From Pseudaminobacter soli (ex Li et al. 2025) (lineage in GTDB: Bacteria; Pseudomonadota; Alphaproteobacteria; Rhizobiales; Rhizobiaceae), in NCBI RefSeq assembly GCF_003012705.1, contig NZ_PXYL01000018.1:1-64000 (forward strand): 64,000 nucleotides of DNA. The letters run 5' to 3'. Each line of letters starts with the position of its first letter. The stretch's first letter is position 1. The notes below the pieces were generated by a model that had not been told where the DNA came from, ran no database searches, and was given only the letters and a program-made list of their open reading frames with translations. The position numbers and the translations under genes are program-made. Positions 35,461 through 45,114 of the stretch are shown piece by piece.

Positions 35461-35704
35461 GAAGAACGCAACTGAAACACAGCCCAAATCGTCCGGCAGC
35501 GGAATGGAGAAATAGTGGCGGAGTGCCCCCGACCGAAGGCGCCCGCCGTGCGCTCGATCAGCCAGCTCGAACAAAACGATATCCCCATTCACATTTAAAG
35601 GATCTTCCTCAGTTTGTGTGGTGATGCGGATTGGTGAGGGGAAGCATGCGTGCTCTGAGCACTCTGGAATATTCATGAATTCCGTCCGCATACCAGCTTG
35701 CGCC

Positions 35705-36000
35705 CACGCTTCTCACCTTCGACCGCGGCACCGAGTTCCGGACTAGACATATCCACAGGCCGGCCTCGGCGTTCAGACCTGGTTTTATGAGCCCCAGGCA
35801 CCCTGGCAGAAAGGCCGGGTCGAAACACCAATCTCCGGGCCCGCAGGCGGCTTCGCGGGACGCGGACCGTTGTCGGTCGACGATCACGATCTCAAGCGGC
35901 GACGCGCCACCACAACTCGACCCCGCGCAAATGTGTCGGTTTCAGAACACGGGCGTGAGTGTTTCGGCAGAAGCTGCTGGCCGCTCGGCGGTGAACCGGC
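35705..36000 (+). pseudogene. IS30-family transposase, C-terminal remnant
   Basis: Reading the plus strand with several frameshifts gives LLTFDRGTEF, then P(W)QKG..EN-like pieces, and finally NSTPRKCVGFRTRA.VFRQKLLAARR, which is the end of IS30-type transposases around the last catalytic residues. The following 170 bases contain GTCGCACTTCGTTGAGAACTCAC, probably from the element's right end. From 35461 to 35704 I see nothing else. The element is dead and marks the boundary between the sugar and dipeptide modules. Confidence 0.7.
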
Positions 36001-36170
36001 TACCGCCCCGGCTGCAAAGTCGCACTTCGTTGAGAACTCACATCTGCAGGAAAGCGGTGGCGTTTGTATCGGTGAGCGTTGTCAAGGGTCGGCGATAGAC
36101 ACTCTACGTCACCCGCTCCAGCCAGTGTGCGATTTGCGGCAGTTCTTGACCCGTTTATCAGGGGTTCACA

Positions 36171-36197
36171 AGCGTAGCTCTCGCAGAGAGCTACGCT
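36171..36197 (-). terminator. Perfect 12-bp hairpin after the dipeptidase gene
   Basis: AGCGTAGCTCTC-GCA-GAGAGCTACGCT is a perfect 12-bp stem with a 3-base loop, 18 bases beyond the dipeptidase stop. It is strong enough to terminate or protect the message, although a U tract is lacking. It could also be part of the IS30 boundary. Confidence 0.6.
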
Positions 36198-36215
36198 GAT
36201 GGTTCCCTCGCTTGA

Positions 36216-37256
36216 TCAGTTGGCCCAGCTGCGCTCCAGGACGCTGATCCAGTTTTCGTGGCAGATTTTGCGTAGCGCTGCATCGTCGTAGCTAGCGTTG
36301 CGCAGCGCTGCGACCAGGAGCTGCAAATCGCCGGCGTCGCGCATCGCGGCGGGAATGGTCGTGCCATCGAAGTCCGAGCCAAGTGCTACGTGATCGATGC
36401 CGATGCGGTCGACGATATAGTCGACATGCCGCACCAACCCTTCAAGCGCGGTATCGGGGTTCTTCAGCCCATCCTCGCGGAAGAATGACACGCCGAAATT
36501 CAGACCAACCAGCCCGCCCGTGTCGCGGATGGCGTCGAGCTGCTTGTCGGTGATATTGCGGCTGTGCGGGCACAGCGCGTGCACATTGGAATGCGAAGCC
36601 ACCAGCGGCGCGTCGGAAATAGCGGCGATGTCCCAAAAACCCTGCTCATTCATATGCGACAGGTCGACCATGATCTTCAGCTCGTTGCAGGCGCGGATGA
36701 GCGCTTTGCCGCGATCGGTGAGGCCGCCGCCGATATCGGGAGAGCTGGGGAAGCGGAACGGCACGCCATAGGCGAAGATGTTGGGGCGGCTCCAGACTGG
36801 TCCCAACGTGCGCAGGCCTGCCTGATGCAGCACATAAAGCTCGTCGAGATCGGAGCCGATCGCCTCCGCGCCTTCGATATGGAAGACGGAGGCGAAGACG
36901 CCGGCCTGCATTGCAGCCCGGATGTCATCTGCCGTGCGGCAGATGCGCAAAGACCCTTCCGATTTGCGCGCGATGCGCGCCAGAAGTGACGCCATCGCCA
37001 GCGTGGTGGCCAGTGCATCTGCGTGGCTCGGCGTTGGATAGTCGCCATTTGCGTCCAGCTCGCGCGACGGCGAGGGCACATAGATGGCGCACAATCCGCC
37101 AGCTAGGCCGCCCTTGCGAGCCCGCGGAAGATCGATGTGCCCGACAGTCTCGCCCTTGATGAAGCGCTTTTCCGGCTCCGGCTCGGAAGACAGGTGAAGA
37201 CGCAGCAGTGCGTCATTATGGCCATCGAAGACGGGGATGATCGAATCTGTCGTCAT
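36216..37256 (-). CDS. Membrane dipeptidase family protein (M19, renal dipeptidase type)
   Basis: 346 residues. M19 landmarks are present: the metal-binding DGHND at residues about 10-14 (HxD), FHIEGAEAI with the bridging Glu, VDLSHMNEQGFWD and ASHSNVHALCPHSRN with two metal-binding His, and ALGSDFDG near the end. M19 enzymes are di-zinc dipeptidases, several of which accept a D-residue at the C-terminal position. No signal peptide is seen, so it should be cytoplasmic. It diverges from the third Dpp-type operon starting at 37573 and probably cleaves what that system imports. The 316-base gap between them contains AT-rich ATGCAT-type inverted repeats near 37410 but no gene. Confidence 0.92.
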   Translation of the reverse strand: MTTDSIIPVFDGHNDALLRLHLSSEPEPEKRFIKGETVGHIDLPRARKGGLAGGLCAIYVPSPSRELDANGDYPTPSHADALATTLAMASLLARIARKSEGSLRICRTADDIRAAMQAGVFASVFHIEGAEAIGSDLDELYVLHQAGLRTLGPVWSRPNIFAYGVPFRFPSSPDIGGGLTDRGKALIRACNELKIMVDLSHMNEQGFWDIAAISDAPLVASHSNVHALCPHSRNITDKQLDAIRDTGGLVGLNFGVSFFREDGLKNPDTALEGLVRHVDYIVDRIGIDHVALGSDFDGTTIPAAMRDAGDLQLLVAALRNASYDDAALRKICHENWISVLERSWAN

Positions 37257-37572
37257 CGGCTGCGAACCTTCTGCAGATGATGGGAGGGGGAGGATGAGTC
37301 CGTTTGCGGAGCTGTCGTAGTGAACTGCCTGCTCGCAAATAGCAAATTCGATTTCGGCTACTTTCCATTCCGATCATGCATGCGGCACAAAACGGCCGTC
37401 GCGGACATTCATATGCAAATAATGCATGGTCACTGGCCAAAATCTGCATTGGCCCGTTCATTACCGATCGTGATAAGTCGCGCCACAAAATGTCCGCATT
37501 AGCGTCTAGGCAAAGCGGTCTGGCAGCCTTTGGGCAAAATTTCTCCACCAGTAAGTTGGGAAGGAACAGCGA

Positions 37573-39171
37573 ATGATTTCGAGGCGTGGTTTTTTGGTCG
37601 GAAGCGCGGCAGTGCCGTTCCTTTCCTACGCGAGCATCATCCCCACCTTTGCCGCCGGCCGTCAGGACATCCTCGTCGTCGCCCAGCAGCTCGACAACAT
37701 GACGAGCCTCGACCCGCATGAAAGCTTCGAGGCCGTCGGCAGCGAAATCTGCTCCAACATCTACCAGCGTCTCGTGCATCCGGCCTTCGACGACCCGGAG
37801 AAGATCGAAGGCGGCGTTGCCATTTCCTGGGAAGCCGATGCCGAAAGCAAGGTCTTCACCTTCAAGATCAACCCGGAAGCCAAGTTCGCCAGCGGCTCGC
37901 CGGTAACGGCTGAAGATGCCGCCTTCTCGCTCCAGCGCGCCATCAAGATGGACAAGGGCGCGGCCTTTATCATCAACCAGTTCGGCTTCACGCCCGAAAA
38001 CGTCGAGAAGTCGATCGTTGCGGTGGACGCCAGCACGCTGACGCTGACCGTCGAGACGCCGACGTCGCTGGCCTTCCTGCTCTACTGCCTGTCGTCCAGC
38101 GTCGGCAGCATCGTCGAGAAGAAAGTGGTACTGGAAAACGCCTCGGGCGACGACCTCGGCAACGGCTGGCTGCAGAAGAACAGCGCCGGCTCCGGCGAAT
38201 GGGTGCTCATGTCGTGGAAGCCAAGCGAAAGCATCATGCTCTCGGTCAACCCGAACGGCGCCTACAAGGGCAACGTCAAGCGCATCATCCTACGCCATGT
38301 GGTCGACCCGTCCTCGCAGCTCCTGATGCTGCAGAAGGGCGACGCCGACATCGCGCGCAACCTCACCACCGAGCAGCTTCGCGTGCTGCAGGGCGACGAG
38401 AACTACAATGTGATCCGCAAGGGCGTGGCGGGCCTCGTTCTGATGTCGCTCAACCAGAAGAACGAAAACCTCGCCAAGCCACAGGTCTGGGAAGCCATCA
38501 AGTGGGCCGTGGACTACAAGGGCATCCAGGAAAACATCGTTCCCCTGACCCATGAGATCCACCAGACCATCGTTCCGAACGGTTTCGCCGGCGCGGTCAA
38601 CGACACGCCGTTCCACAAAGACATCGAGAAGGCCAAGGCGCTGATGGCCGAGGCTGGCCTTGCCGACGGCTTTGACATCGTCATGGACCATTATTCGGCT
38701 CAGCCCTACCCCGACATCGCGCAGGCCATCCAGGCCAATCTGCGCGAGATCGGCATCCGCGTGCAGCTCCAGGCTGCCGAGAACCGCCAGGTTCTGACCA
38801 AGATGCGCGCCCGCGAGCACCAAATCGCGCTTTCTGCCTGGGGTTCGGACTACTTTGACCCGAACACCAATGTCGACGTGTTCTGCAACAACACCGACAA
38901 TTCCGACAACGCCAAGAACAAGCCGTTCGCCTGGCGCTCGTCCTACTTGAACGAGGAGTTCGCCAAGAAGGCAGTGGCCGCGCGTGACGAGCGCGATCAG
39001 GCAACGCGCATCAAACTCTACCAGGATCTGCAGCGCGAATTCATGCAGAACAGCCCCTTCATCGTCATGCTGCAGAAGAGCGAGATCGCAGCCTGCCGCA
39101 AGGATGTGACGGGCATGCATCTGGGCACGCTGTCCGATTCCCATTCCTATGCAGGGATTGCGAAGGCTTGA
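37573..39171 (+). CDS. Peptide-binding protein, SBP family 5, with Tat-type signal
   Basis: 532 residues. The N-terminus MISRRGFLVGSAAVPFLSYA contains a twin-arginine motif (SRRGFLVG), so export folded through Tat is likely, an unusual but known route for binding proteins. The mature protein is DppA/OppA-like: LDPHESFEAVGSEICSNIYQ, VFTFKINPEAKFASGSPVTAEDAAFS and the QVWEAIKWAVDYKGI block. It opens an operon with two permeases, two ATPases and a serine hydrolase. The TTG start of the next gene overlaps its stop. Confidence 0.92.
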   Translation: MISRRGFLVGSAAVPFLSYASIIPTFAAGRQDILVVAQQLDNMTSLDPHESFEAVGSEICSNIYQRLVHPAFDDPEKIEGGVAISWEADAESKVFTFKINPEAKFASGSPVTAEDAAFSLQRAIKMDKGAAFIINQFGFTPENVEKSIVAVDASTLTLTVETPTSLAFLLYCLSSSVGSIVEKKVVLENASGDDLGNGWLQKNSAGSGEWVLMSWKPSESIMLSVNPNGAYKGNVKRIILRHVVDPSSQLLMLQKGDADIARNLTTEQLRVLQGDENYNVIRKGVAGLVLMSLNQKNENLAKPQVWEAIKWAVDYKGIQENIVPLTHEIHQTIVPNGFAGAVNDTPFHKDIEKAKALMAEAGLADGFDIVMDHYSAQPYPDIAQAIQANLREIGIRVQLQAAENRQVLTKMRAREHQIALSAWGSDYFDPNTNVDVFCNNTDNSDNAKNKPFAWRSSYLNEEFAKKAVAARDERDQATRIKLYQDLQREFMQNSPFIVMLQKSEIAACRKDVTGMHLGTLSDSHSYAGIAKA

Positions 39172-40181
39172 GCAAAGGATTGAAAAATCTGACGGGCATC
39201 CTGAGCAGCGTTCTCCTGACGCTGCTCGGACTTGCGATCGTCACCTTCATGATCGGCCGGGTAATGCCGGTCGATCCGGTGATCGCGGCGGTAGGCGACA
39301 ACGCCCCCGAAGCGGTCATCAACCGCGTGCGGATGGAAATGGGGCTGGACCAGCCGCTGGTCTTCCAGTTCCTGCATTATCTGTCCCAGATCGTCCACGG
39401 CGATTTCGGCAAGTCAATCCTGACCCGCAATCCGGTCACCGAGGACATCGCGCGCTATTTCCCCGCGACGCTTGAGCTGGCCACTGCTGCATTGCTTATC
39501 GCCGCGGTCATCGGCATTCCGCTTGGCGTCTGGGCAGCGGTGCGCCAAGGCAGACTGACGGACCAGATCATCCGCGTCGTCTGCCTAGCCGGCCATTCGG
39601 TGCCGGTTTTCGTGCTTGCGCTGATCTCGCTGCTGGTTTTTTACGCGGCGCTGGGCATTGCGCCGGGACCGGGCCGGCAGGACATCATCTTCGAGGGTAT
39701 GGTGCCGCATGTCACCGGCCTGCTCACCGTCGATTCCATTATCGCCGGAGACTGGGATGCCTTCCGGGACGCGCTGGCGCATATGGTGCAGCCGGTAGTC
39801 ATTCTGGCCTATTTCAGCATGGCCTACATCACCCGCATGACGCGCGCCTTCATGCTCGATGCGTTGAAGGGCGAGTTCGTCATCACCGCACGCGCCAAGG
39901 GCCTTTCGGCGGCGGCTGTCATCTGGAAGCACGCCTTCCCGACGGTAGCGGTTCAGCTCGTGACAGTGCTGGCGCTCACCTATGCCGGTCTGCTGGAAGG
40001 TGCGGTCGTCACCGAGACCGTGTTCGCCTGGCCGGGGCTCGGGCAATATCTGACTGTCTCGCTGATGAATGCGGACATGAACCCGGTGGTCGGCGCAACT
40101 CTGCTGATCGGCGTCATCTATGTCGGCCTCAACCTGCTTGCCGACATCCTCTACAAAGTTCTGGATCCTCGCGTTCGATGA
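39168..40181 (+). CDS. Peptide ABC transporter permease, DppB type
   Basis: 337 residues from a TTG start in a TTGA overlap with the preceding stop; no better start exists nearby. The protein shows the DppB pattern: first helix, FLHYLSQIVHGDFGKSILTRNPV periplasmic loop, coupling loop FVITARAKGLSAAAVIWKHAFP and the ending LNLLADILYKVLDPRVR. It has about six membrane segments and forms the pore with the following permease, whose start overlaps its stop (ATGA). Confidence 0.93.
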   Translation: MSKGLKNLTGILSSVLLTLLGLAIVTFMIGRVMPVDPVIAAVGDNAPEAVINRVRMEMGLDQPLVFQFLHYLSQIVHGDFGKSILTRNPVTEDIARYFPATLELATAALLIAAVIGIPLGVWAAVRQGRLTDQIIRVVCLAGHSVPVFVLALISLLVFYAALGIAPGPGRQDIIFEGMVPHVTGLLTVDSIIAGDWDAFRDALAHMVQPVVILAYFSMAYITRMTRAFMLDALKGEFVITARAKGLSAAAVIWKHAFPTVAVQLVTVLALTYAGLLEGAVVTETVFAWPGLGQYLTVSLMNADMNPVVGATLLIGVIYVGLNLLADILYKVLDPRVR

Positions 40182-41080
40182 TACCCGCATCCTTCCACAA
40201 CTGGGCGCTGGATGAGACCCCGACGTCCCGGTCGCAGGCGGCCTGGGGCCGTCGCTACCGCGTCTGGCTCAACCTGACGTCCAACCCGCTAGCGATGATC
40301 GGCCTGTTCATCATCGTGGCATTCGTCGTCCTGTCGCTGCTGGCGCCACTGCTCGCGCCCTATGATCCGGGCTATCAGGAACTCAGCAACCGTCTTGCCC
40401 GCCCCACCGCCGAACACTGGTTCGGTACGGACGAGCTTGGCCGCGACATCCTCTCGCGCATTCTCTATGGCGGGCGGGTCACGCTCGGCATGGTGATTGC
40501 GGTGGTCGTTCTCGTCGCGCCGATCGGGCTGGCCGTGGGCTGCGTGGCGGGTTATTTCGGCGGGGTCGTCGATAGTGCGCTGATGCGCGTAACGGACGTG
40601 TTCCTTGCCTTCCCGCGCCTCATCCTCGCGCTGGCCTTCGTCGCCGCATTGAAGCCCGGCGTGGAAAGCGCAGTGCTTGCCATCGCGCTGACCGCATGGC
40701 CGCCCTATGCACGCCTGGCGCGCGCCGAAACGATGACCATCCGCAGAAGCGACTTTATTGCAGCCTGCCGTCTTACCGGCGCTTCGCCGTGGCGCATCAT
40801 CGCCCGCCACATCGCGCCGCTCTGCGTGCCAAGCCTCATCGTGCGCATTACGCTCGACATGAGCTCCATCATCATCACCGCGGCGAGCCTCGGTTTCCTC
40901 GGCATGGGCGCGCAGCCGCCTTCGCCCGAATGGGGCGCGATGATTGCGACCGCAAAGCGCTTCATCTTCGAGCAATGGTGGGTCGCCACCATTCCGGGAA
41001 TTGCGATCTTCCTCGTCTCGCTCGCCTTCAACTTCCTCGGTGACGGTCTGCGCGACGTGCTCGATCCGAAGCAGAACTAG
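40178..41080 (+). CDS. Peptide ABC transporter permease, DppC type
   Basis: 300 residues. A hydrophilic N-terminus of about 35 residues is followed by a membrane helix, the HWFGTDELGRDILSRILYGGRVTL motif, five further helices, the coupling loop FIAACRLTGASPWRIIARHIAP and the ending GDGLRDVLDPKQN. It pairs with the DppB-type product of the preceding gene; the ATPase gene begins 9 bases later. Confidence 0.93.
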   Translation: MIPASFHNWALDETPTSRSQAAWGRRYRVWLNLTSNPLAMIGLFIIVAFVVLSLLAPLLAPYDPGYQELSNRLARPTAEHWFGTDELGRDILSRILYGGRVTLGMVIAVVVLVAPIGLAVGCVAGYFGGVVDSALMRVTDVFLAFPRLILALAFVAALKPGVESAVLAIALTAWPPYARLARAETMTIRRSDFIAACRLTGASPWRIIARHIAPLCVPSLIVRITLDMSSIIITAASLGFLGMGAQPPSPEWGAMIATAKRFIFEQWWVATIPGIAIFLVSLAFNFLGDGLRDVLDPKQN

Positions 41081-41089
41081 GATAAGGCG

Positions 41090-41920
41090 ATGCTGGTCGA
41101 TATCAAAAACCTCCGTGTCGCTTTCGAGACGCGCACCAGCCGGTTCGAGGCCGTGCGCGGCATCTCCCTGCAGCTTGGCAAGGAGAAGCTCGGCATCGTG
41201 GGCGAGAGTGGCTCGGGCAAGTCGCTGACGGCGCGCGCGCTGATGAAGCTGCTGCCATCCAACGCCAAAATCACAGCCGATACGCTGACCTTCGACGGCA
41301 TCGACGTACTGAGCGCCAGCGAACGCGGCATGCGCCAGATCCGCGGCAAGCGGGCCGGCTTCATCCTGCAAGACCCGAAATATTCGCTGAACCCGGTCAA
41401 GACCATCGGCAGCCAGGTTGCCGAGGCTTGGCGGACCCACAAGCGCGGTTCCCGCAAGCAGGCCGAAGAAGCGGCGATCGATTTGCTGGACCAGGTCATG
41501 ATCCGCAACCCGCGCACGGTGGCGAAGTCCTATCCGCACGAGGTGTCAGGCGGCATGGGCCAGCGCGTCATGATCGCTATGATGCTCGCGCCGGACCCGG
41601 AACTGCTGATCGCCGACGAGCCGACCAGCGCGCTCGACGCGACCGTTCAGGCCGAGATCCTGCGGCTCATCGAGGACCTCGTCTCGCGCCGCGGTATGGG
41701 GCTGATCCTCATCAGCCACGACCTGCCGCTGGTGTCGCATTTCTGCGACCGCGTCATGGTGATGTATTCCGGCCGGGTGATGGAAGAGCTCAAGGCATCC
41801 GAGTTAATGCACGCCAAGCATGCCTATACGCGCGGGCTGCTCGACTGCATCCCCTCGCTCACGCATCCGAGAGATCGGCTGCCGGTTCTCAACCGCGATG
41901 CAGGATGGCTGAACCCATGA
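41090..41920 (+). CDS. Peptide ABC transporter ATPase, DppD type
   Basis: 276 residues, shorter than the usual 320 because the Cys-rich C-terminal extension is missing. Walker [11 protein letters not shown]-loop [13 protein letters not shown], signature [18 protein letters not shown], Walker [17 protein letters not shown] and H-loop [11 protein letters not shown] are intact. Its stop overlaps the start of the next ATPase gene. It energises the 39168-41080 permease pair. Confidence 0.93.
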   Translation: MLVDIKNLRVAFETRTSRFEAVRGISLQLGKEKLGIVGESGSGKSLTARALMKLLPSNAKITADTLTFDGIDVLSASERGMRQIRGKRAGFILQDPKYSLNPVKTIGSQVAEAWRTHKRGSRKQAEEAAIDLLDQVMIRNPRTVAKSYPHEVSGGMGQRVMIAMMLAPDPELLIADEPTSALDATVQAEILRLIEDLVSRRGMGLILISHDLPLVSHFCDRVMVMYSGRVMEELKASELMHAKHAYTRGLLDCIPSLTHPRDRLPVLNRDAGWLNP

Positions 41921-42657
41921 TCGAGGTAGACAAGCTGCGCATCAGCTTTGGCGACCGCGAAGTCGTCAAGGGTGTTTCCTTCAGCGTGCCCAAGGGCGGA
42001 AGCTTCGGCATCGTTGGCGAAAGCGGCTCGGGCAAATCCACCATCCTGCGGGCGATGGCCGGGCTGAACAACAGCTGGACCGGCCGCATCGGATTCGGCG
42101 GGCAGGACGTGCCGCGCAAGCTGCCAGCGTCTTTCTTCCGACAGGTACAGATGGTGTTCCAGGACCCGTTCGGGTCGTTGCATCCGCGCCAGACCATCGA
42201 CCGCATCCTGAGCGAGCTGCTTCTGGTGCACGGCATCGGGGACATCGAGGACCGCATCGAGCAGGCGCTGGCCGATGTCGCGCTGCCCAAGGCTGTGCGC
42301 TTCCGCTTTCCGCACCAGCTCTCCGGCGGCCAGCGTCAGCGCGTCGCGATCGCGCGCGCGCTGATCGCGGAGCCGCAGGTGCTGCTGCTCGATGAGCCTA
42401 CCAGTGCGCTCGACGTTTCGGTGCAGGCGGAAATCCTCAACCTGCTGGCCGACCTGCGCGCAGCCAGGAACCTGACCTATGTGCTGGTCAGCCACAACCT
42501 GGCGGTAATCGCGCATCTGTGCCCCGAAGTGGGCGTGATGCTCGGCGGTGAGATGGTCGAGCAGCTTTCCGCCGAAGACCTGCGCGCCGGACGGACCAAG
42601 CACCCCCATGCTTCGGAGTTGCGCGCACTCAGCGTCAATCTCGAAGACCCGGCCTGA
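41917..42657 (+). CDS. Peptide ABC transporter ATPase, DppF type
   Basis: 246 residues from the ATG at 41917, which overlaps the preceding stop in ATGA; an ATG 12 bases upstream is possible, while the much longer open frame is a shadow of the D-type gene. Walker [11 protein letters not shown]-loop VFQDPFGSLHPRQT, signature LSGGQRQRVAIARALIAEP and Walker [11 protein letters not shown] are present. It also lacks the usual C-terminal extension. Completes the third transporter. Confidence 0.92.
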   Translation: MIEVDKLRISFGDREVVKGVSFSVPKGGSFGIVGESGSGKSTILRAMAGLNNSWTGRIGFGGQDVPRKLPASFFRQVQMVFQDPFGSLHPRQTIDRILSELLLVHGIGDIEDRIEQALADVALPKAVRFRFPHQLSGGQRQRVAIARALIAEPQVLLLDEPTSALDVSVQAEILNLLADLRAARNLTYVLVSHNLAVIAHLCPEVGVMLGGEMVEQLSAEDLRAGRTKHPHASELRALSVNLEDPA

Positions 42658-42672
42658 TCGGAGAATACAACC

Positions 42673-44187
42673 ATGTCGCTTGAAGCTGGCTGGCAGGCCG
42701 CGTCTCTCCTCGCTCGCGATTTCGCCGATCAATGGCCTGCAGACGAGCCGGGCGGCGCGATCATCGGCTTCGACGCGAACGGCATCCGCTTCGCCCATGC
42801 CGGCGGCGTGGAGAGCCTGGCGACGCTTGCGCCCTTCACGGCTGACAGCGTGGTGCGCTATGCCTCGGTCACCAAGCATGCCTTCGCGTCCATGGTGCTG
42901 CACCATTGCAATATCATCAGTCTGGACGACCGCCTCGGCGCCCATCTGCCGGAACTGCAAAAGCCAGTCGCCGACGTCACCGTCGGGCGCGCGCTCGACA
43001 TGAGCGGCGGCCTGCCCGACGTGCGCGAATGCCTGACGCTGCTCGGCCTTTCCGTCTACACCGAGACGGAAGCCTCCCGGCTGCTGGAATTCCTGGCGAC
43101 CGTGACGCGGCTGAATTTCGATGCCGGCACCGAGGTCTCCTATTCCAACTCCGGCTACCGGCTGGTCGAGGCTGCGTTGGAACGCAAGGGCTTTACCTTC
43201 GACGAATTCATCCAGCGCGAGATCGCCGGCCCGCTCGACATCTTCCTGAAGGCCCCCGACGTCTGGAACGACCCCGTTCCGGGCCTCGTTCCCGGTTACT
43301 GGAAAGCACGGGAAAGGTGGCAGCTCAGCGCGGCCGGCCTGCATATCTCTGCCTCCGGCAGCCTTGCCGGCAGCGGCCGGGCACTAGCGCGCTGGGCGCA
43401 GGCACTGGTGAGCGGCGAAGCCAAATTCTCCGGCCTCCTGCAAAAACTTTCGGGCACCCGCCCGCTGGCTAACGGGCGGCCGAGCGGCTACGGGCTCGGC
43501 CTGCGCTGGTCCTCGCTGGGCGCGCGCAAATTCGTCGGCCATGGGGGCTCGCATCCCGGTTACAAGAGCTATTTCTTGCTCGATCCCGTCGAGAAGACCG
43601 GTTGCGTCGTCGTTTCCAACCGTGAAGACACGAACGGCTACAAGATCGCGCTTAGCGCCATGGCCGCGCTGACCGGCGAACAACTCCCGCGTACCGGCTG
43701 CACGATTCCTGATGGGCTCTATGTGGCCGACGAGGGCGCGCTGTGGCTGGAAATGCGCAATGGCATTGCCAATTGCCTCGATGCCGAGGACACGCTCTAT
43801 GACGATGGCGAGGGCTGGTTCTCCTCGCGCTCGGCCTCCTCGCCCATGCGGCTGCGCTGGACTGGCGAGGCGCTTGAAGGCGAGATCGGCCATGCTCCAC
43901 GCCGCCTCCTGCCAGTGACGCCGCAGCCCGCCGGCACCGAACTCGACGGAAGCTGGGAAACGCCGCTTTACGGCGCCCATCTCGAAATCCAAGGCGGCTG
44001 CGTGGTCATGGGCATCGGCCCGACACGCCATGCAATGCCGCTGCAGGACATCGGCGGTGGTCGTTACCTCTTCATCCTGCACGACGGTCCATGGACCAAG
44101 CGCATCTGCCTCAGTCGTCTCGCCGACGACAGGCTGGAACTCGTGCTCAGCCGTAGCCGGATGATCGAGTACGTTCGCAAGGCGTAA
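42673..44187 (+). CDS. Serine hydrolase of the S12 beta-lactamase/D-aminopeptidase family
   Basis: 504 residues. Active-site motifs are SVTK (Ser65, Lys68), YSN (Tyr157, Asn159) and HGG near residue 293. The C-terminal 160 residues (from about DGLYVADEGALWLEM) form beta-rich domains like those of Ochrobactrum-type D-aminopeptidase DAP, the closest well-known relative by architecture. No signal peptide is found, so it acts in the cytoplasm. The gene follows the ATPase gene by 15 bases and ends the operon; release of an N-terminal D-residue from an imported peptide is a reasonable inference. Confidence 0.85.
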   Translation: MSLEAGWQAASLLARDFADQWPADEPGGAIIGFDANGIRFAHAGGVESLATLAPFTADSVVRYASVTKHAFASMVLHHCNIISLDDRLGAHLPELQKPVADVTVGRALDMSGGLPDVRECLTLLGLSVYTETEASRLLEFLATVTRLNFDAGTEVSYSNSGYRLVEAALERKGFTFDEFIQREIAGPLDIFLKAPDVWNDPVPGLVPGYWKARERWQLSAAGLHISASGSLAGSGRALARWAQALVSGEAKFSGLLQKLSGTRPLANGRPSGYGLGLRWSSLGARKFVGHGGSHPGYKSYFLLDPVEKTGCVVVSNREDTNGYKIALSAMAALTGEQLPRTGCTIPDGLYVADEGALWLEMRNGIANCLDAEDTLYDDGEGWFSSRSASSPMRLRWTGEALEGEIGHAPRRLLPVTPQPAGTELDGSWETPLYGAHLEIQGGCVVMGIGPTRHAMPLQDIGGGRYLFILHDGPWTKRICLSRLADDRLELVLSRSRMIEYVRKA

Positions 44188-44196
44188 TCATCTTTA

Positions 44197-44804
44197 ATGC
44201 TGGAACGAGCGGCGCGCTGCCGGGAGGTTGCGGTTCAACGCAACGACGTCTTTCGGTCAACAGAAAGTTCGTTCGAGCCCTATCTCGAATGGCTTGACGG
44301 GCAATGGGCTGCCGGCAAGCGGAACGGCACTGAGCCATGGCGGCGGCTGAGAACACTGGGCTTTCGTGGTTCGCGCCGGCTCGTGAGCGAATGGGCCACA
44401 CGACGGAAACGGGCCGACAAGGCGGATGCGGAATCGTTGAACCGCATTCGCTCCGCCCGAACGGTCGCTCGCCTTTTGATAATCGGCAGAGACAACCTGA
44501 CGAAATCCGAGACCGTCACCATCGCCGCCATCGAAAGCGGTGTTCCCTTGCTCGTTGCGGCTCGCGATATCATCTTATGATCCGGCTCAAGGCGGAAAAT
44601 GTGCTCGCATTGTGGATCGATCGCGCGCGTGACAGTCTGGTTTCCTCCTTTGGCAATGGCGTTGCGAAAGACATACAGGCAGTCCGGGCAGCGATCATCT
44701 CACCGTGGTCCAACGGGCAAACCGAGGGGCAGATCACCAAGCTCAAGCTGGTGAAGCGCCCGATATGGGGCGCGGAAAGCTCGATCTTCGTCAAGCCCGC
44801 CTGA
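44197..44804 (+). pseudogene. ISL3-family transposase, C-terminal remnant
   Basis: Two overlapping pieces. The first (to a stop at 44580) reads RCREVAVQRNDVFRSTES...WRRLRTLGFRGSRRLVSEWATRRK and IESGVPLLVAARDI; the second, in another frame, reads MIRLKAENVLALWIDRARDSLVSSF and IISPWSNGQTEGQITKLKLVKR, the diagnostic end of ISL3 transposases. The N-terminal half and both inverted repeats are missing. It starts 10 bases after the serine hydrolase stop, so deletion here may have removed neighbouring genes. Confidence 0.8.
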
Positions 44805-44901
44805 TCGGAGCGACATGAGAAGCTGCATCAAATCTGCGTCAAAGCCAATATTCCAAGCCGAAACACAACGTGCCCTTAAACGTTGCTCTTAAAGCAAAAA
44901 A

Positions 44902-44925
44902 CCCCGCGAGACTGCTCTCGCGGGG
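44902..44925. terminator. Rho-independent-type terminator, CCCCGCGAG hairpin
   Basis: CCCCGCGAG-ACTGCT-CTCGCGGGG has perfect 9-bp arms, preceded by an A-rich run (AAAGCAAAAAA) and followed by GATTTTGATTT, so it could work in both directions. It lies about 100 bases after the ISL3 remnant and directly before the 39-bp repeat. Confidence 0.75.
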
Positions 44926-44934
44926 CGATTTTGA

Positions 44935-44973
44935 TTTGGTTGCGGGGGCTCGCAACCACCGATACCGACATTT
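44935..44973 (+). repeat. 39-bp repeat with GTTGCG/CGCAAC hairpin, copy 1
   Basis: TTTGGTTGCGGGGGCTCGCA plus 19 more bases ending in CCGACATTT. The same 39 bases recur at 60743-60781 with two differences, again directly after a terminator-like hairpin that closes a broken mobile-element gene. The inner part forms GGTTGCG-GGGGCT-CGCAACC. Confidence 0.75.
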
Positions 44974-45114
44974 GCTTCAGATAGCAGTTTGATCGGTGCT
45001 CCAAGTTTGCCAGGATTGCTGGCTCGCACCGGACCACAGACTTGCCGTGGATGAATGGCTTGATGGCGCTGTCACGTTGTCTGCGGCTTAACGGTTGGCG
45101 GATAAAGGGCCGGG

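Noticed and set aside
35461-35704. Possible gene in the gap after the LacI regulator
   Set aside because: Minus-strand frames here (for example 35334-35588) overlap the LacI gene end and IS30 debris and match no family I recognise.
41428-41904. Upstream extension of the F-type ATPase frame
   Set aside because: It is a shadow of the preceding D-type ATPase gene; the ATPase core starts at [11 protein letters not shown].
40289-44082. Long minus-strand frames opposite the DppC-type, ATPase and hydrolase genes (40289-41539, 41824-43344, 43384-44082)
   Set aside because: They overlap well-supported transporter genes and show no domain or ribosome-binding site.
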